Shown here: positions 1-7,833 of the stretch, piece after piece
Numbering within the stretch: the stretch's first letter is position 1
Layout of the letters: every line of letters starts with the position of its first letter
Assembly: GCA_035942915.1 (NCBI GenBank)
Contig: DASZCR010000200.1
Span: forward strand, 1-38,516
DNA: 38,516 nucleotides
DNA from: DASZCR01 sp035942915
GTDB taxonomy: Bacteria; Acidobacteriota; Blastocatellia; Pyrinomonadales; Pyrinomonadaceae
Reading direction: 5' to 3'
Notes under the pieces: model-generated
Databases searched by the model: none
What the model was told of the DNA's origin: nothing
The model's input: the letters and a program-made list of their open reading frames with translations, nothing else
Translations under genes and position numbers: made by a program

Positions 1-234
1 TTCCTGCACGGGGACGGGAGAGAATTTGATGGCGGGCGGCGGCTGAATCCTCGTCGGCTCGCTACGTACGGCGGGCGTCGCCGTTTGCACGGGTCGCGCG
101 GGCGGCGTCTCCTGTCCGCGCACGACAAGCGCAGATGAAGCGAGCAGCGTCGAAGCGCAGGCCAGACGGAACGTGCGCGCCAAACTCATGCGACGCGCGC
201 GCCTGTCTCTCGATTTTGCATCTCTCTCGAACAT
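1..234 (-). CDS. Secreted protein, N-terminal part only (cut by window edge)
   Basis: About 78 residues are visible, read from the ATG at 234; an in-frame ATG at 189 is an alternative start. The N-terminus is very basic, followed by a hydrophobic stretch and an Ala/Gly/Gln boundary, which looks like a Sec signal peptide. The mature part is rich in proline, threonine and alanine, like a disordered periplasmic linker. It begins 11 bases after the stop of the anti-sigma gene at 246, so it is probably the third gene of the sigma/anti-sigma operon. In many ECF operons this place is taken by an envelope protein such as a protease, but no domain is visible and I do not assign one. Codon use matches the neighbours. 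Confidence 0.6.
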   Translation of the reverse strand, partial: MFERDAKSRDRRARRMSLARTFRLACASTLLASSALVVRGQETPPARPVQTATPAVRSEPTRIQPPPAIKFSPVPVQE

Positions 235-245
235 CTGTGACGAAG

Positions 246-1070
246 CTACCACGCGCCCTCTTGTGTCGAGCGTGCGACGTGCGCGCTCTCCTTCGTGCGA
301 CCGACGATTTGTTGCCCGCCGAAACTGACCGTCTTCATGTGTGCGACGCGCGCGCCTCCGCGCTCGTCGCTCAACATCACCTTCAGAGGCTGCGGCGAAG
401 CTTGCAGTGGCACGGCGACCGGATTATCCAGCGCGACCTGATTCGCCCCCGCCGAGTTGACGTAAGGCGCCGGACGGAACTCCGACTCGGCCGAGCCGAA
501 ACGCTCCCTTCTCAACCTCGACGCGCTATCCTCCTTCGCCGCCGACGCGGAGGCCGCAACCACGACCGCTCTCCGGCTCTCTCTCTCAACGCGCGCCGTC
601 TCCTCGCGCAAAGCCCCGCGCTCGACCGGCGTGCTCGCTGACACCGGCTGAGCCTCGCTCTCATCTGTCTCGGCAACTTCGACCTGTTCAGAGGTGCCGA
701 CCGGCGCGTTCGCAGCACGGTTCGTCGCCTGTTCGCCGACGCCCGGACGTAGTTTCAGCGTCAGCGTCGCCGTCAGGAAGAACACGGCCGCCAGCGCCAG
801 AGAGACGACGCCCGGCACGAAGCCGCGCCGCAGCAGCCACGACGGCCTGTTGGAGCTTTCGGCTTCCGCGAGACGCGCGCGCAGACGAAACTCGAAATCG
901 TTCGGAGCTTCGACGCGCGCCAGTTCGCCGAGCAGACGCTCAAGCGATGCCCTCTGTTCGTAAAGCTCGCGGCAGCGGGCGCAGACGCCGACGTGGCGGC
1001 TCGCCTCGGCGCTCAACGCGTCGCCCGCCGCGCGCTCCTCAATCTCAATCCTGTAAACTTCACACTTCAT
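246..1070 (-). CDS. Membrane-bound zinc-finger anti-sigma factor
   Basis: A 274-residue protein with the HxxxCxxC zinc-binding signature of ZAS anti-sigma factors (His26, Cys30, Cys33) in its cytoplasmic N-terminal domain. One membrane helix follows at about residues 84-106, then a long periplasmic part of low complexity rich in Ala, Glu, Ser and Arg. Family knowledge: such proteins hold an ECF sigma factor inactive until a signal from outside the membrane releases it. The gene starts 18 bases after the sigma gene ends, the classic arrangement, so its partner is almost certainly that sigma factor. The C-terminal sensor part resembles nothing I recognise, so the signal is unknown. Confidence 0.85.
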   Translation of the reverse strand: MKCEVYRIEIEERAAGDALSAEASRHVGVCARCRELYEQRASLERLLGELARVEAPNDFEFRLRARLAEAESSNRPSWLLRRGFVPGVVSLALAAVFFLTATLTLKLRPGVGEQATNRAANAPVGTSEQVEVAETDESEAQPVSASTPVERGALREETARVERESRRAVVVAASASAAKEDSASRLRRERFGSAESEFRPAPYVNSAGANQVALDNPVAVPLQASPQPLKVMLSDERGGARVAHMKTVSFGGQQIVGRTKESAHVARSTQEGAW

Positions 1071-1088
1071 TTCTCTAATTCCAGACCT

Positions 1089-1802
1089 CTACAAATACGC
1101 GCTCAATTTCTCGCGCAGGAAAGTACGCGCGCGGTTGATGCGCGACTTGACTGTGCCCTCGCTCATCTCAAGGACAGCGGCAATCTCCTCGTAGCTGCGC
1201 CCCTCCACGTCGCGCAGCACAAGCGGCGCACGATACTTCTCCGGCAGCGTCGCAATCGCCCTTGCGACGGCCGCCCGCCGCTCGCCATCGACGAGCACCG
1301 TGTCCTGCAAAGGCCCTTCGTCGGGCAGGTCGAGTTCGCACAGTTCGTCGCCGTTGTCGCGCGCCTGAAAGAAGCCCGTCAGAGAGACCAGACGGCGACG
1401 CTTGCGTCGGCGCAACTCGCTGATGGCGAGATTGGTGGCGATGCGGTAGATGTACGTCGAGAAGGCATGGCTCGTCTGGTATCGCTCGGCGGCGCGATAG
1501 ACGCGGATGAAAGTCTCCTGCGCCAAATCGACTGAAGCATCGTAGTCGGCTGTCATCCGGTAGATGTAGTTCGTAATCTGATTGCGATAGCGCCTGACCA
1601 ATTCCGCGAAGGCCGTCTCGTCGCCCTCGCGCGTCGCTTCAAGCAAGCTATGGTCGGTCAAAGGCTCTTCGAGCGACGAACGGGGAGCCTGCGTCATGAC
1701 GGAGGCGGAGGCGGACGCCGACCCTGCGGCAGGCGTCGCCTCGGCCGTCGCCTGCGCGGCGACGGAGAACAGCAGTTCCTCCGTTGAACTCAGAGCACTC
1801 AT
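1089..1802 (-). CDS. ECF-type RNA polymerase sigma factor (SigE/RpoE class)
   Basis: A 237-residue sigma-70 family protein. Region 2 carries the DLAQETFIRVYR core-binding helix and the FSTYIYRIATN promoter-melting segment. Region 4 carries LPEKYRAPLVLRD and the helix-turn-helix with SYEEIAAVLEMSEGTVKSR. It lacks regions 1 and 3, as ECF factors do. An in-frame TTG reaches back to 1901 but lies on a perfect -10 box, so I chose the ATG at 1802. About 60 Ala/Ser/Pro-rich residues precede region 2, longer than usual for the family. The next gene is its ZAS anti-sigma factor, so activity is probably controlled by membrane release. The target regulon cannot be read from here. Confidence 0.9.
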   Translation of the reverse strand: MSALSSTEELLFSVAAQATAEATPAAGSASASASVMTQAPRSSLEEPLTDHSLLEATREGDETAFAELVRRYRNQITNYIYRMTADYDASVDLAQETFIRVYRAAERYQTSHAFSTYIYRIATNLAISELRRRKRRRLVSLTGFFQARDNGDELCELDLPDEGPLQDTVLVDGERRAAVARAIATLPEKYRAPLVLRDVEGRSYEEIAAVLEMSEGTVKSRINRARTFLREKLSAYL

Positions 1803-1900
1803 CAGGTGAGGCAGGCTTCCTCTTGCTTCGCTCGTCGGCTCGCGCGATTTTCTCGAAAACGGCGAGCGTTTCGCCGAATTTGGCCGTTTCCGGCGGCGCA

Positions 1901-1962
1901 ATTATACACCCGGCGCACATCTCCGCCGTAATCGATTCACGCCCGCACGCCCGCGCAGTTCC
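1901..1962 (-). promoter_or_regulatory. Promoter region of the sigma/anti-sigma operon
   Basis: On the minus strand a perfect TATAAT lies at 1906-1901, about 100 bases before the chosen ATG at 1802. No good -35 box sits 17 bases upstream. A little further upstream GGAACT (1962-1957) is followed 17 bases later by TGAATC (1939-1934). The first half resembles the -35 element of ECF-type promoters, so autoregulation is possible. The TATAAT is seen directly; the ECF site is a weak match. Confidence 0.4.
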
Positions 1963-1979
1963 AAAAACTTCCGCTGTTA

Positions 1980-2025
1980 AAAGAGACGGCGCGACTTCGT
2001 CAGACACGAGTCGCACCGTCTCTTT
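1980..2025 (-). terminator. Hairpin terminator after the cytochrome c biogenesis operon
   Basis: A 17-base stem (1980-1996 against 2009-2025) with a single C/A or G-U position and a 12-base loop. Read on the minus strand, the descending arm ends in a run of four T. It starts 25 bases after the stop of the TPR lipoprotein gene and lies before the sigma-factor promoter, so it separates two operons. The stem is nearly symmetric and could also act on the plus strand, but no plus-strand gene ends there. Confidence 0.8.
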
Positions 2026-2050
2026 CGTTTCCTCGCCAGCCTCTTTTGCG

Positions 2051-2557
2051 CTACTGCTCAAGGCCGTTGGGCGGGACAGGTCTGTTCATACTCTGATAGA
2101 TTTGGACGATTTCCTCCATCTTCGCTTTAGCGTCCGCATCCGTCGGGTCGTAGCGCAGGCCGCGCCGGTAGTCGCCGAGCGCGAACTTGTAGAGTTGTGG
2201 GCTGCCCGCTTCACGGTAGGTGTCGGCGCGCTCGAAGTAGGCTTCGGCCGCTGCCTTCTTGTCGGAGGCGGTCGCACCCGCAGCTTTCGCTCTGGCCTCA
2301 GCCCTCTCTATTTTGGCGTCGAGTTCCGGCGTCGCCAACGAAGGCTTCTCGGATGAAGCGGCGGGGGCTTGCGCGCCGCCGTGTGCGGAAGAGATGGGCG
2401 GCGCAGGCGTCTGCGAGGGGCCGTGCGCGAGTGTCGTGGAGGCGTTTGAGTTCTGTTTCGTGGTGTTCGAGTCGGCGCGTTTGAGTTCGCCGCCGCCGCA
2501 GGAAGCGGCGAGCGAGACGGCGGCGGCAAGCGCAGCAAGTGAGAGCAGTTGTCGCAT
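2051..2557 (-). CDS. TPR-like lipoprotein
   Basis: A 168-residue protein starting at the ATG at 2557, which follows an AGGAAAAAG ribosome-binding site; the longer upstream reading lacks one. The N-terminus is a lipoprotein signal peptide with the lipobox residues Ala17-Ala18-Ser19-Cys20. A disordered stretch rich in Ser, Thr, Asn, Pro and Ala follows to about residue 85. The C-terminal half has one or two TPR-like helical pairs (alanine-rich helix, then a YFERAD segment and DYRRGLRYDPTD). It is the last gene of the resB-resC-TPR run and lies 68 bases after the preceding TPR gene. A role in assembling periplasmic cytochromes is inferred from position only. Confidence 0.7.
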   Translation of the reverse strand: MRQLLSLAALAAAVSLAASCGGGELKRADSNTTKQNSNASTTLAHGPSQTPAPPISSAHGGAQAPAASSEKPSLATPELDAKIERAEARAKAAGATASDKKAAAEAYFERADTYREAGSPQLYKFALGDYRRGLRYDPTDADAKAKMEEIVQIYQSMNRPVPPNGLEQ

Positions 2558-2625
2558 CTTTTTCCTGTCTGAGCGTCCCTGTCTGATTCTCGTCGGATGA
2601 CTGTCTGGCGAAGGTCGTTCGCGCA

Positions 2626-3360
2626 CTACTTTTTACCCTTCTTCGCTGGCTCGGAAGCCTTCCTGGCCGACGGTTTCTGTCGCGCCTGTTCCAACTCTTT
2701 GCGCAGCGTGGGGAGCGAACTGTTGTTCGGGTTAGCCCGTTCGAGAGTCTCGATGGTGGCGGCCGCCTCCGTCAGTTGGCCTTTGCGGACGTAGGCCGTC
2801 GCCAGATTTTGCAGCGCCGGTTCGTGTGTCGGCTCCGTCTCAAGCGCCTTGCGATACTCGGCGATGGCGCGTTCGTAGTCGCTCGGCTGGCGCATCGAAT
2901 AGGTGAGGCCGAGGAAGGTGCGCGCGTCCACGTCTTCGGGTTTGCGTTTGAGCGCCTCCAGATACCAGCGTTCGGCCTCGTTCCATTTGCCTGCGTTGTA
3001 GTTGACCGTGCCGAGACCGATGAGAGTGTCGTAGCTGTCCGGGTCGATGGCGCGCGCTTTGGTCAGGTATTCGATGGCGCTTTCGTTATCGTCGGCGCGC
3101 GCAAAGGCGATGGCGGCGTTCATCTGCGCGTCGAAGTCCTGCGGCTTCCGTCGCGCCTCAGCCTCTGCCTGCTGGATTGAGGCGCGCGTCACCTCGTCCG
3201 GGACATCGGGGTGTCCCGAAGGCAGACCGGACGTTGCGCCCGCAGCCTGCGACGTTTGAGGCGGCGCATGATGAAGATTGAAATAGGTGACGAGCGTGAA
3301 GGCCAGCGCGTAGCCGAAGAGCAACCCGGCAATCGAAAAAAGGATGTTCTCTCTGGACAT
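2626..3360 (-). CDS. Membrane-anchored TPR protein of cytochrome c biogenesis cluster (CcmI/NrfG-like)
   Basis: A 244-residue protein with one N-terminal membrane helix (about residues 7-28), a short Pro/Gly linker containing GHPDVP, and four to five TPR units up to residue 225, ending in a lysine-rich tail. It lies directly after resC. Family knowledge: in other haem-ligation systems a membrane TPR protein (CcmI, NrfG) binds the C-terminus of apocytochrome c and delivers it to the haem lyase; a similar job is inferred here. The gene at 7029-7784, on the far side of resB, has the same architecture and shares stretches such as GLT and RAIAEYRK, so the two are paralogues. No clear ribosome-binding site precedes the ATG. 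Confidence 0.75.
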   Translation of the reverse strand: MSRENILFSIAGLLFGYALAFTLVTYFNLHHAPPQTSQAAGATSGLPSGHPDVPDEVTRASIQQAEAEARRKPQDFDAQMNAAIAFARADDNESAIEYLTKARAIDPDSYDTLIGLGTVNYNAGKWNEAERWYLEALKRKPEDVDARTFLGLTYSMRQPSDYERAIAEYRKALETEPTHEPALQNLATAYVRKGQLTEAAATIETLERANPNNSSLPTLRKELEQARQKPSARKASEPAKKGKK

Positions 3361-3371
3361 TGGTTAAAGCT

Positions 3372-3453
3372 GTGATGGGTGATAGGTGATGGGTGATGGG
3401 TGATAGGAAGAAGACAGTTTTTATCCCATCACCTATCACTTATCACCTATCAC
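3372..3453. repeat. Inverted pair of heptanucleotide repeat arrays
   Basis: Between the TPR gene and resC there are five head-to-tail copies of GTGATGG or GTGATAG (3372-3406). After an 18-base spacer come four copies of the reverse complement (3426-3453: CCATCAC, CTATCAC, TTATCAC, CTATCAC). The arms can pair into a hairpin of about 28 base pairs with a few mismatches and a loop of about 18. The array fills nearly all of the space between the two genes, inside an operon. A second array of the same design, with a different heptad, lies at 36320-36387. It resembles the short tandemly repeated repetitive sequences described in cyanobacteria. Confidence 0.85.
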
Positions 3454-3460
3454 CGGTTTT

Positions 3461-5077
3461 TCACGCGTAAGAATGAAGCCCCGGCAGCAGGTAGCTGACG
3501 CCGAGGTAGGTGAAGATGACGAGCAGGAAGGCGATGATGGCGAAGTAGGCCGAGGGGCGCCCCGTCCAGCCGCGCGAGATGCGCGTGTGGAGGAAGCCCG
3601 CATAGGTCAACCACGCGACGAAAGCGCCCGTCTCCTTCGAGTCCCAGCCCCAGTAGCGCCCCCACGATTCGTTCGCCCAGACCGCGCCCGTCATCAGCAG
3701 CAGCGCCAGTCCGGCGAAAGCGACGCCCGCCGTCTTGTACATCAGGCTGTCAATCTTCTCCAAAGACGGCAGCGACTCGCGCAGGCGTTCCGTGCGGAAG
3801 CTGAAGATGATACAGAAGAGCGTCGCCGCAAAGCAGGTGATGAGCGCGGCCAGTTCGACCGGATTGGCGTTGAGGCTCAGACGCAGCGCAGCGCCGTTCT
3901 GCTGCACGTACTGGTCGGCCATCTGGTAAAGCTCTTGCGGGCTGAACTGCGCGACGCGCTCCTGAATCATGGTCGCGGGCATGCGCGCCTGCGTCATCTC
4001 CTCCTTGAGCATCCACACGCTGAAACGTTCGTACTGCCGCGTGTCGATGTGCGAAAGCACGTCGGTTATCGACTTGACCTGCGAGACCAGCGTGACGACG
4101 GCCGCCGCCTGCCCGATGAGCGAGAACTTCAGCAGCCAATGTCCCCAACGACGCGCGCGCTCGTCCTTCCGCGAGAGGTAGACGAGAAAGGCGACGATGA
4201 CGCCGGCCAGCAGGAGGCCGGAGATGACGAGCAGGAGGCCGACGTAAGGGATGTCGGCGCGCAGCGGCAGCGACGAGCGCGAGTTGCCGACGAAGGTCGA
4301 GGCCGAATAGATGCCGCTCGTGAAGACCGAGCCGCGACTAATCGTGCCGATGACGGCGAGACAGAAGAGCGAAGACCAGATAGCCATCGCTTCCGTCTTC
4401 ACGCCGTCCTTCAAAAGATAGACGACGGCGACGGCGAAGCAGACCAGCGCGACGCCGTAGGAGATGGCCGCGATGCCGACGTGAATCGGTCGCCAGTAGG
4501 AATCGAGCACGGGCGGCAGATTAATCAGTTCGCCGCCGATGAAGCGGGCGAGGATGAGAATCAAAGCGGCCAGCGGCAGAGAGAGCGCGCCGAGGAAGCG
4601 GAACGTGGGACGGTGCGCGATGAGCAGCGTCGTAATGCCCGCGCCGAAGGCGAAGGCCAGACTGAGGTCGTAGAGATTGGCGAAGGGGATGTAGCGAAAC
4701 GCCCATGGCATCGGCGTCCCCTGCGCCATGTGGATGACGTACTCGCGGTCGTAGCCTGCGACCCAACGCACGCACCAACTGGCGAGGTTGAAGAAGACGC
4801 CTGCCGTCGCCGCCCAGAGACCGATTTTCTGGAACAGCGTCGAAGGCGCATAGAGGTTCGTCAGGTAGAAGACGGCGGCGATGAGATAGGCCGCCAGCGC
4901 CAACATCATCAACGCGCCGTCGGAGATGAAATTCTCTCCGCCCGCCTGAATACGCAACAGCGTCAGCGCGACTGCGCCGCCGACGGCGAGCGCCGCCGGA
5001 AAGTAAGAGCGCAGAGAGCCTTCAGCGATGGGCGCGTCGGGCGAGGCGACGACCGGCTGCTTCAAAACTTCACTCAT
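3461..5077 (-). CDS. resC: Cytochrome c biogenesis protein, haem-handling WWD subunit (ResC/CcsA type)
   Basis: A 538-residue polytopic protein with about 12-13 membrane helices. The tryptophan-rich haem-binding signature WGRYWGWDSKE lies near residues 472-482, and His497, His536 and His198 lie beside membrane helices where the family keeps haem-ligand histidines. Together with ResB it forms the System II complex that exports haem and ligates it to CxxCH motifs of apocytochromes. The start ATG overlaps the resB stop by four bases (ATGA), so translation is coupled. The protein is longer than a typical ResC (roughly 300-400 residues): extra N-terminal helices precede the core and a soluble segment of about 70 residues (about 335-405) sits between helices. 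Confidence 0.9.
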   Translation of the reverse strand: MSEVLKQPVVASPDAPIAEGSLRSYFPAALAVGGAVALTLLRIQAGGENFISDGALMMLALAAYLIAAVFYLTNLYAPSTLFQKIGLWAATAGVFFNLASWCVRWVAGYDREYVIHMAQGTPMPWAFRYIPFANLYDLSLAFAFGAGITTLLIAHRPTFRFLGALSLPLAALILILARFIGGELINLPPVLDSYWRPIHVGIAAISYGVALVCFAVAVVYLLKDGVKTEAMAIWSSLFCLAVIGTISRGSVFTSGIYSASTFVGNSRSSLPLRADIPYVGLLLVISGLLLAGVIVAFLVYLSRKDERARRWGHWLLKFSLIGQAAAVVTLVSQVKSITDVLSHIDTRQYERFSVWMLKEEMTQARMPATMIQERVAQFSPQELYQMADQYVQQNGAALRLSLNANPVELAALITCFAATLFCIIFSFRTERLRESLPSLEKIDSLMYKTAGVAFAGLALLLMTGAVWANESWGRYWGWDSKETGAFVAWLTYAGFLHTRISRGWTGRPSAYFAIIAFLLVIFTYLGVSYLLPGLHSYA

Positions 5078-6762
5078 GATTGCTTGACCTCAGTAGTTTG
5101 ACCGTCAATCGCGCCGACGAGCCGCTTGAAGCGGTCGCCGAACGCGAGTTTGTTGCGATTGGTGTTGCCGCCGAGCACGACCCCAAACGCGCCTCCGCGC
5201 GGCTCGACGAGCGCCCAGACTCTCTGATGTGAGAAGAAGAAGGCGTAGATGAGCGTCAGTCCGAGGAGCGTGAAGCCGATGTAGACGAGCGTCGCGCCGG
5301 GGTCGCGTTGGACGGAGAGGATGTGCGCCGAAGGCGACTTCTCGAAATCGACGAGGCGGAACGTATAACCGGCCACGGGGCGTTTGGCGATGGGCGCACT
5401 CTCGGCCATTCGCTCGTTGAAGGCGAAGGCCTGCACGGTCGCGCCGCCCGGCGGGGTGACGGCCAGCGTCGCGCCCGGATTAGAGTAGTCGCTCTCCTGC
5501 GGGGGGGGCGCGCCGCCGAGTCGGAAGTTGCCCGAAAAGTCTTTGAACTCGACGCGTGTGCCGTCGGCGAGCGTGGCCGAACCGTCGCGCTTGATGGTCA
5601 CGTTCTGCGGCGTGCCGCCCTGTTCGGGCGTGATGCGCAAGGTGATGTGCCGCGCTTTGCCCTCCGCCTCGAAGCTCGCCTGAAAGAAGCGGAAGCCGCC
5701 GTAGTCGATGGGATGGTTGAGTTCGACGAGTGCTTCTCTATCTGGCGAGCCTTCCTTTTTGAACCTCACCCAAGTGCGCCAGTTCATCGTGTTGTCGGCC
5801 GTAATCGGCCCTTCCTTCTTGATGAGTTGCTGCTGGATGTCTGTACACTCAACGGTGAAGGGCAACTCGAACTCGTCCGTTGTCGGCTCGAACTGTCTCG
5901 TCTGCGGGTCAATCTTGAAGACCGTTTCGGAGATGATGCTGCCGCTCTCGCCCGGCCTCAGACGCAGGTTCCCGGTGTGGCCGTACATGCCTGTCAGAAA
6001 GCCGCCGAGGAAGATGGTCAGGAGCGCGACGTGGACGGCGTAAGCGGCCAGACGATTCCACGCGCCGCGTTCGCCGAAGACGAAAAGCTTGTCGCCCTTC
6101 TCGGTCACGATGGGCTTTCTCAGCCCGACACTTTTGAACGCGGCGGCGATGCGTTCGACCACCGCCGCACGGCTTTCACCGCTTAGGGTGAGCGACGCGT
6201 GCTGGTCTTGACCTTTGAGCCAGTGCGCCGAGGCGTCCAGTTTTTTGCGCGAGATGAAAGTCCACGCTTTCGGGAAGTGGTCGATTGATGCGAGGACGAT
6301 GTTGAGCGAGAGGACGAGCAGCAGCGCGTTGAAATACCAGGCGTGATAGATGTCGAAGAAGCCGAGCGCGCGCCCGACAATCTTCTGCGCCGGAGACAGT
6401 TCTGCGTAATACCGGTCGAAGCCGTCAACGTTGACCTGCATGACGAGCATCCCGACCATGCTCGCCGACGCCAGCAGCACCAGCAGAATCACGCCGAAGC
6501 GCACGGAACTGAGCACGTCGAGCAGGCGTTGGATGCCGAGCGCGGCGACGATGCCCGTGATGATTAACCAGATGATGAGCGCCCTGCTGTTGAGAGACTC
6601 CGGCACCGGCAGTTCCGTGTAGGCTTTGAGCAGCGCGATGACGGCGGCCACCGTCAGCCCCGTGCCGATAATCCAGAGACGCTCGATGTTGGTGGGCGAG
6701 ATGTTGGCCGACGGGGGTCTCGGCACACTTATCTCTCTCTTAGTTTCTTCGATGGCAGACAT
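5074..6762 (-). CDS. resB: Cytochrome c biogenesis protein ResB
   Basis: A 562-residue protein, partner of ResC in System II cytochrome c maturation. The N-terminus has paired membrane helices, including the family-typical segment SSVRFGVILLVLLASASMVG. Another helix near residue 240 precedes a large periplasmic beta-rich domain, and the last helix (YIGFTLLGLTLIYAFFF) is followed by a short basic tail. This four-helix plus big soluble domain plan is that of ResB/Ccs1. It is the first gene of the resB-resC-TPR-lipoprotein run and is probably driven by the promoter at 6875-6903. No thioredoxin-like partner (ResA, CcdA) is present in the window. Confidence 0.9.
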   Translation of the reverse strand: MSAIEETKREISVPRPPSANISPTNIERLWIIGTGLTVAAVIALLKAYTELPVPESLNSRALIIWLIITGIVAALGIQRLLDVLSSVRFGVILLVLLASASMVGMLVMQVNVDGFDRYYAELSPAQKIVGRALGFFDIYHAWYFNALLLVLSLNIVLASIDHFPKAWTFISRKKLDASAHWLKGQDQHASLTLSGESRAAVVERIAAAFKSVGLRKPIVTEKGDKLFVFGERGAWNRLAAYAVHVALLTIFLGGFLTGMYGHTGNLRLRPGESGSIISETVFKIDPQTRQFEPTTDEFELPFTVECTDIQQQLIKKEGPITADNTMNWRTWVRFKKEGSPDREALVELNHPIDYGGFRFFQASFEAEGKARHITLRITPEQGGTPQNVTIKRDGSATLADGTRVEFKDFSGNFRLGGAPPPQESDYSNPGATLAVTPPGGATVQAFAFNERMAESAPIAKRPVAGYTFRLVDFEKSPSAHILSVQRDPGATLVYIGFTLLGLTLIYAFFFSHQRVWALVEPRGGAFGVVLGGNTNRNKLAFGDRFKRLVGAIDGQTTEVKQS

Positions 6763-6874
6763 GGTGTTTTATGAAGACTGAACAAACTACTTAGGGGCGC
6801 GACTTCTGCGTGTGTCGCGTCAGGGCGGCGAGAGTTCTGTTTCGCACTCTACGGCCGTCAATCAGAATGGCTTT

Positions 6875-6903
6875 ATGATAGCCCAACGAACAAACCACAG
6901 CAA
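6875..6903 (-). promoter_or_regulatory. Sigma-70-like promoter for the resB operon
   Basis: On the minus strand TTGCTG (6903-6898) is followed after exactly 17 bases by TATCAT (6880-6875), matching the vegetative consensus at 4/6 and 5/6 positions. It lies about 112 bases upstream of the resB ATG at 6762, in the 266-base divergent region. Confidence 0.5.
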
Positions 6904-6974
6904 CCCGTTGCTTCGCACAGTGAGGACGCCGCGCGACCGGCATCGCAACCGTCCGGCATCGGGCGGGCGCATGA

Positions 6975-7003
6975 CTGGCGACGCCTGAGCGTTATGGTAT
7001 CAT
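6975..7003 (+). promoter_or_regulatory. Possible promoter for the divergent TPR gene
   Basis: TATCAT at 6998-7003 lies about 25 bases before the ATG at 7029, and CTGGCG (6975-6980) lies 17 bases upstream of it. The -10 box is good, the -35 box poor, so this is tentative. Confidence 0.3.
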
Positions 7004-7028
7004 TAACGTCTCGGACGGATTTTTGACG

Positions 7029-7784
7029 ATGACGAAAAACATTATCTTCTGCGTCTCCGGCGTCACTCTCGGCTTCCTGCTCGGTTTCTTTATCGCCAAC
7101 AGCGTCTCGCAAAACGTCGCCTCCTCGACGGCCGCCACCCCGTCTGCGACGCGACCCGACGGGCCGCGCCCGCTCGGCCCCGGAGAGACGACGGCAGACC
7201 TCCCGCCCAATCACCCGGATATCGGCGCGTCGTCTTCAGAGGCCGGCCGAGTGTCGGCTGCCGAACGGGCGGCGGCAGAGAAGGCCGACGCCGCGCCGCA
7301 GGATTTCACCGCGCAGTTCGAGGCCGGAAAAGTCTTCTACGACTCTCACAACTACGAGAAGGCCGCGCAGTATCTCGAACGCGCGCTCGCCCTCCGCCCG
7401 CAGGACGCCGCAGCCCTCACGCTGATGGGCAACGCGAAGTACGATGCTCAGGATTACGTCTCGGCGGCCACCTTCTACGAACGCTCGCTGGCCGTCAAAC
7501 CCGACGACCCGAACGTCCGCACAGACTTCGGCCTGACCTTCTTCTTGCGTCGGCCACCCGACCCGCAACGCGCCATCGCCGAGTATCGCAAGTCTCTCGC
7601 CATCGACCCGAAGCACGAGATGACATGGCAGAACCTCGCCGCCGCCGCCGTCTACATGAAGGACAAGCGGACGGCCATCGAGGCGCTCGACAAACTGGCC
7701 TCCATCAACCCGCAGAACCCCGCGCTCGGCTCGCTACGAAACGACGCCGAAGCCCTCGACGAAGACGGCACCACGCGTTACTGA
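7029..7784 (+). CDS. Membrane-anchored TPR protein, paralogue of the protein at 2626-3360
   Basis: A 251-residue protein with one N-terminal membrane helix (about residues 6-24), a Thr/Ala/Pro linker with the short motif LPPNHPDI, and a run of TPR units from about residue 85 to 235. The architecture, the NHPDI/GHPDV motif and TPR stretches such as GLTFFLRRP and RAIAEYRKSL match the TPR protein downstream of resC. It is divergent from resB and 266 bases away. I infer a role as an apocytochrome-holding or assembly TPR protein. A TTG at 7023 is an in-frame alternative start; the ATG at 7029 was preferred. Confidence 0.75.
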   Translation: MTKNIIFCVSGVTLGFLLGFFIANSVSQNVASSTAATPSATRPDGPRPLGPGETTADLPPNHPDIGASSSEAGRVSAAERAAAEKADAAPQDFTAQFEAGKVFYDSHNYEKAAQYLERALALRPQDAAALTLMGNAKYDAQDYVSAATFYERSLAVKPDDPNVRTDFGLTFFLRRPPDPQRAIAEYRKSLAIDPKHEMTWQNLAAAAVYMKDKRTAIEALDKLASINPQNPALGSLRNDAEALDEDGTTRY

Positions 7785-7791
7785 CCGGGCC

Positions 7792-7825
7792 GCTTGATTA
7801 AACTGAGTAGCTTGATTAACTGAGG
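7792..7825. repeat. Short direct repeat in a convergent intergenic gap
   Basis: GCTTGATTAAACTGAG (from 7792) is repeated at 7810 as GCTTGATTAACTGAG, a spacing of 18 bases. It lies between the convergent ends of the TPR gene and the metallo-beta-lactamase gene. I see no hairpin terminator in the gap. Confidence 0.5.
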
Positions 7826-7833
7826 CGCATCGC

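Noticed and set aside
3372..3453. CRISPR array
   Set aside because: The units are 7 bases with no spacers and they are inverted around a short loop; no cas gene is nearby.
3473..5101. An open plus-strand frame of 542 codons
   Set aside because: Antisense to resC; the product is an Arg/Glu/Asp-rich string with no fold or ribosome-binding site.
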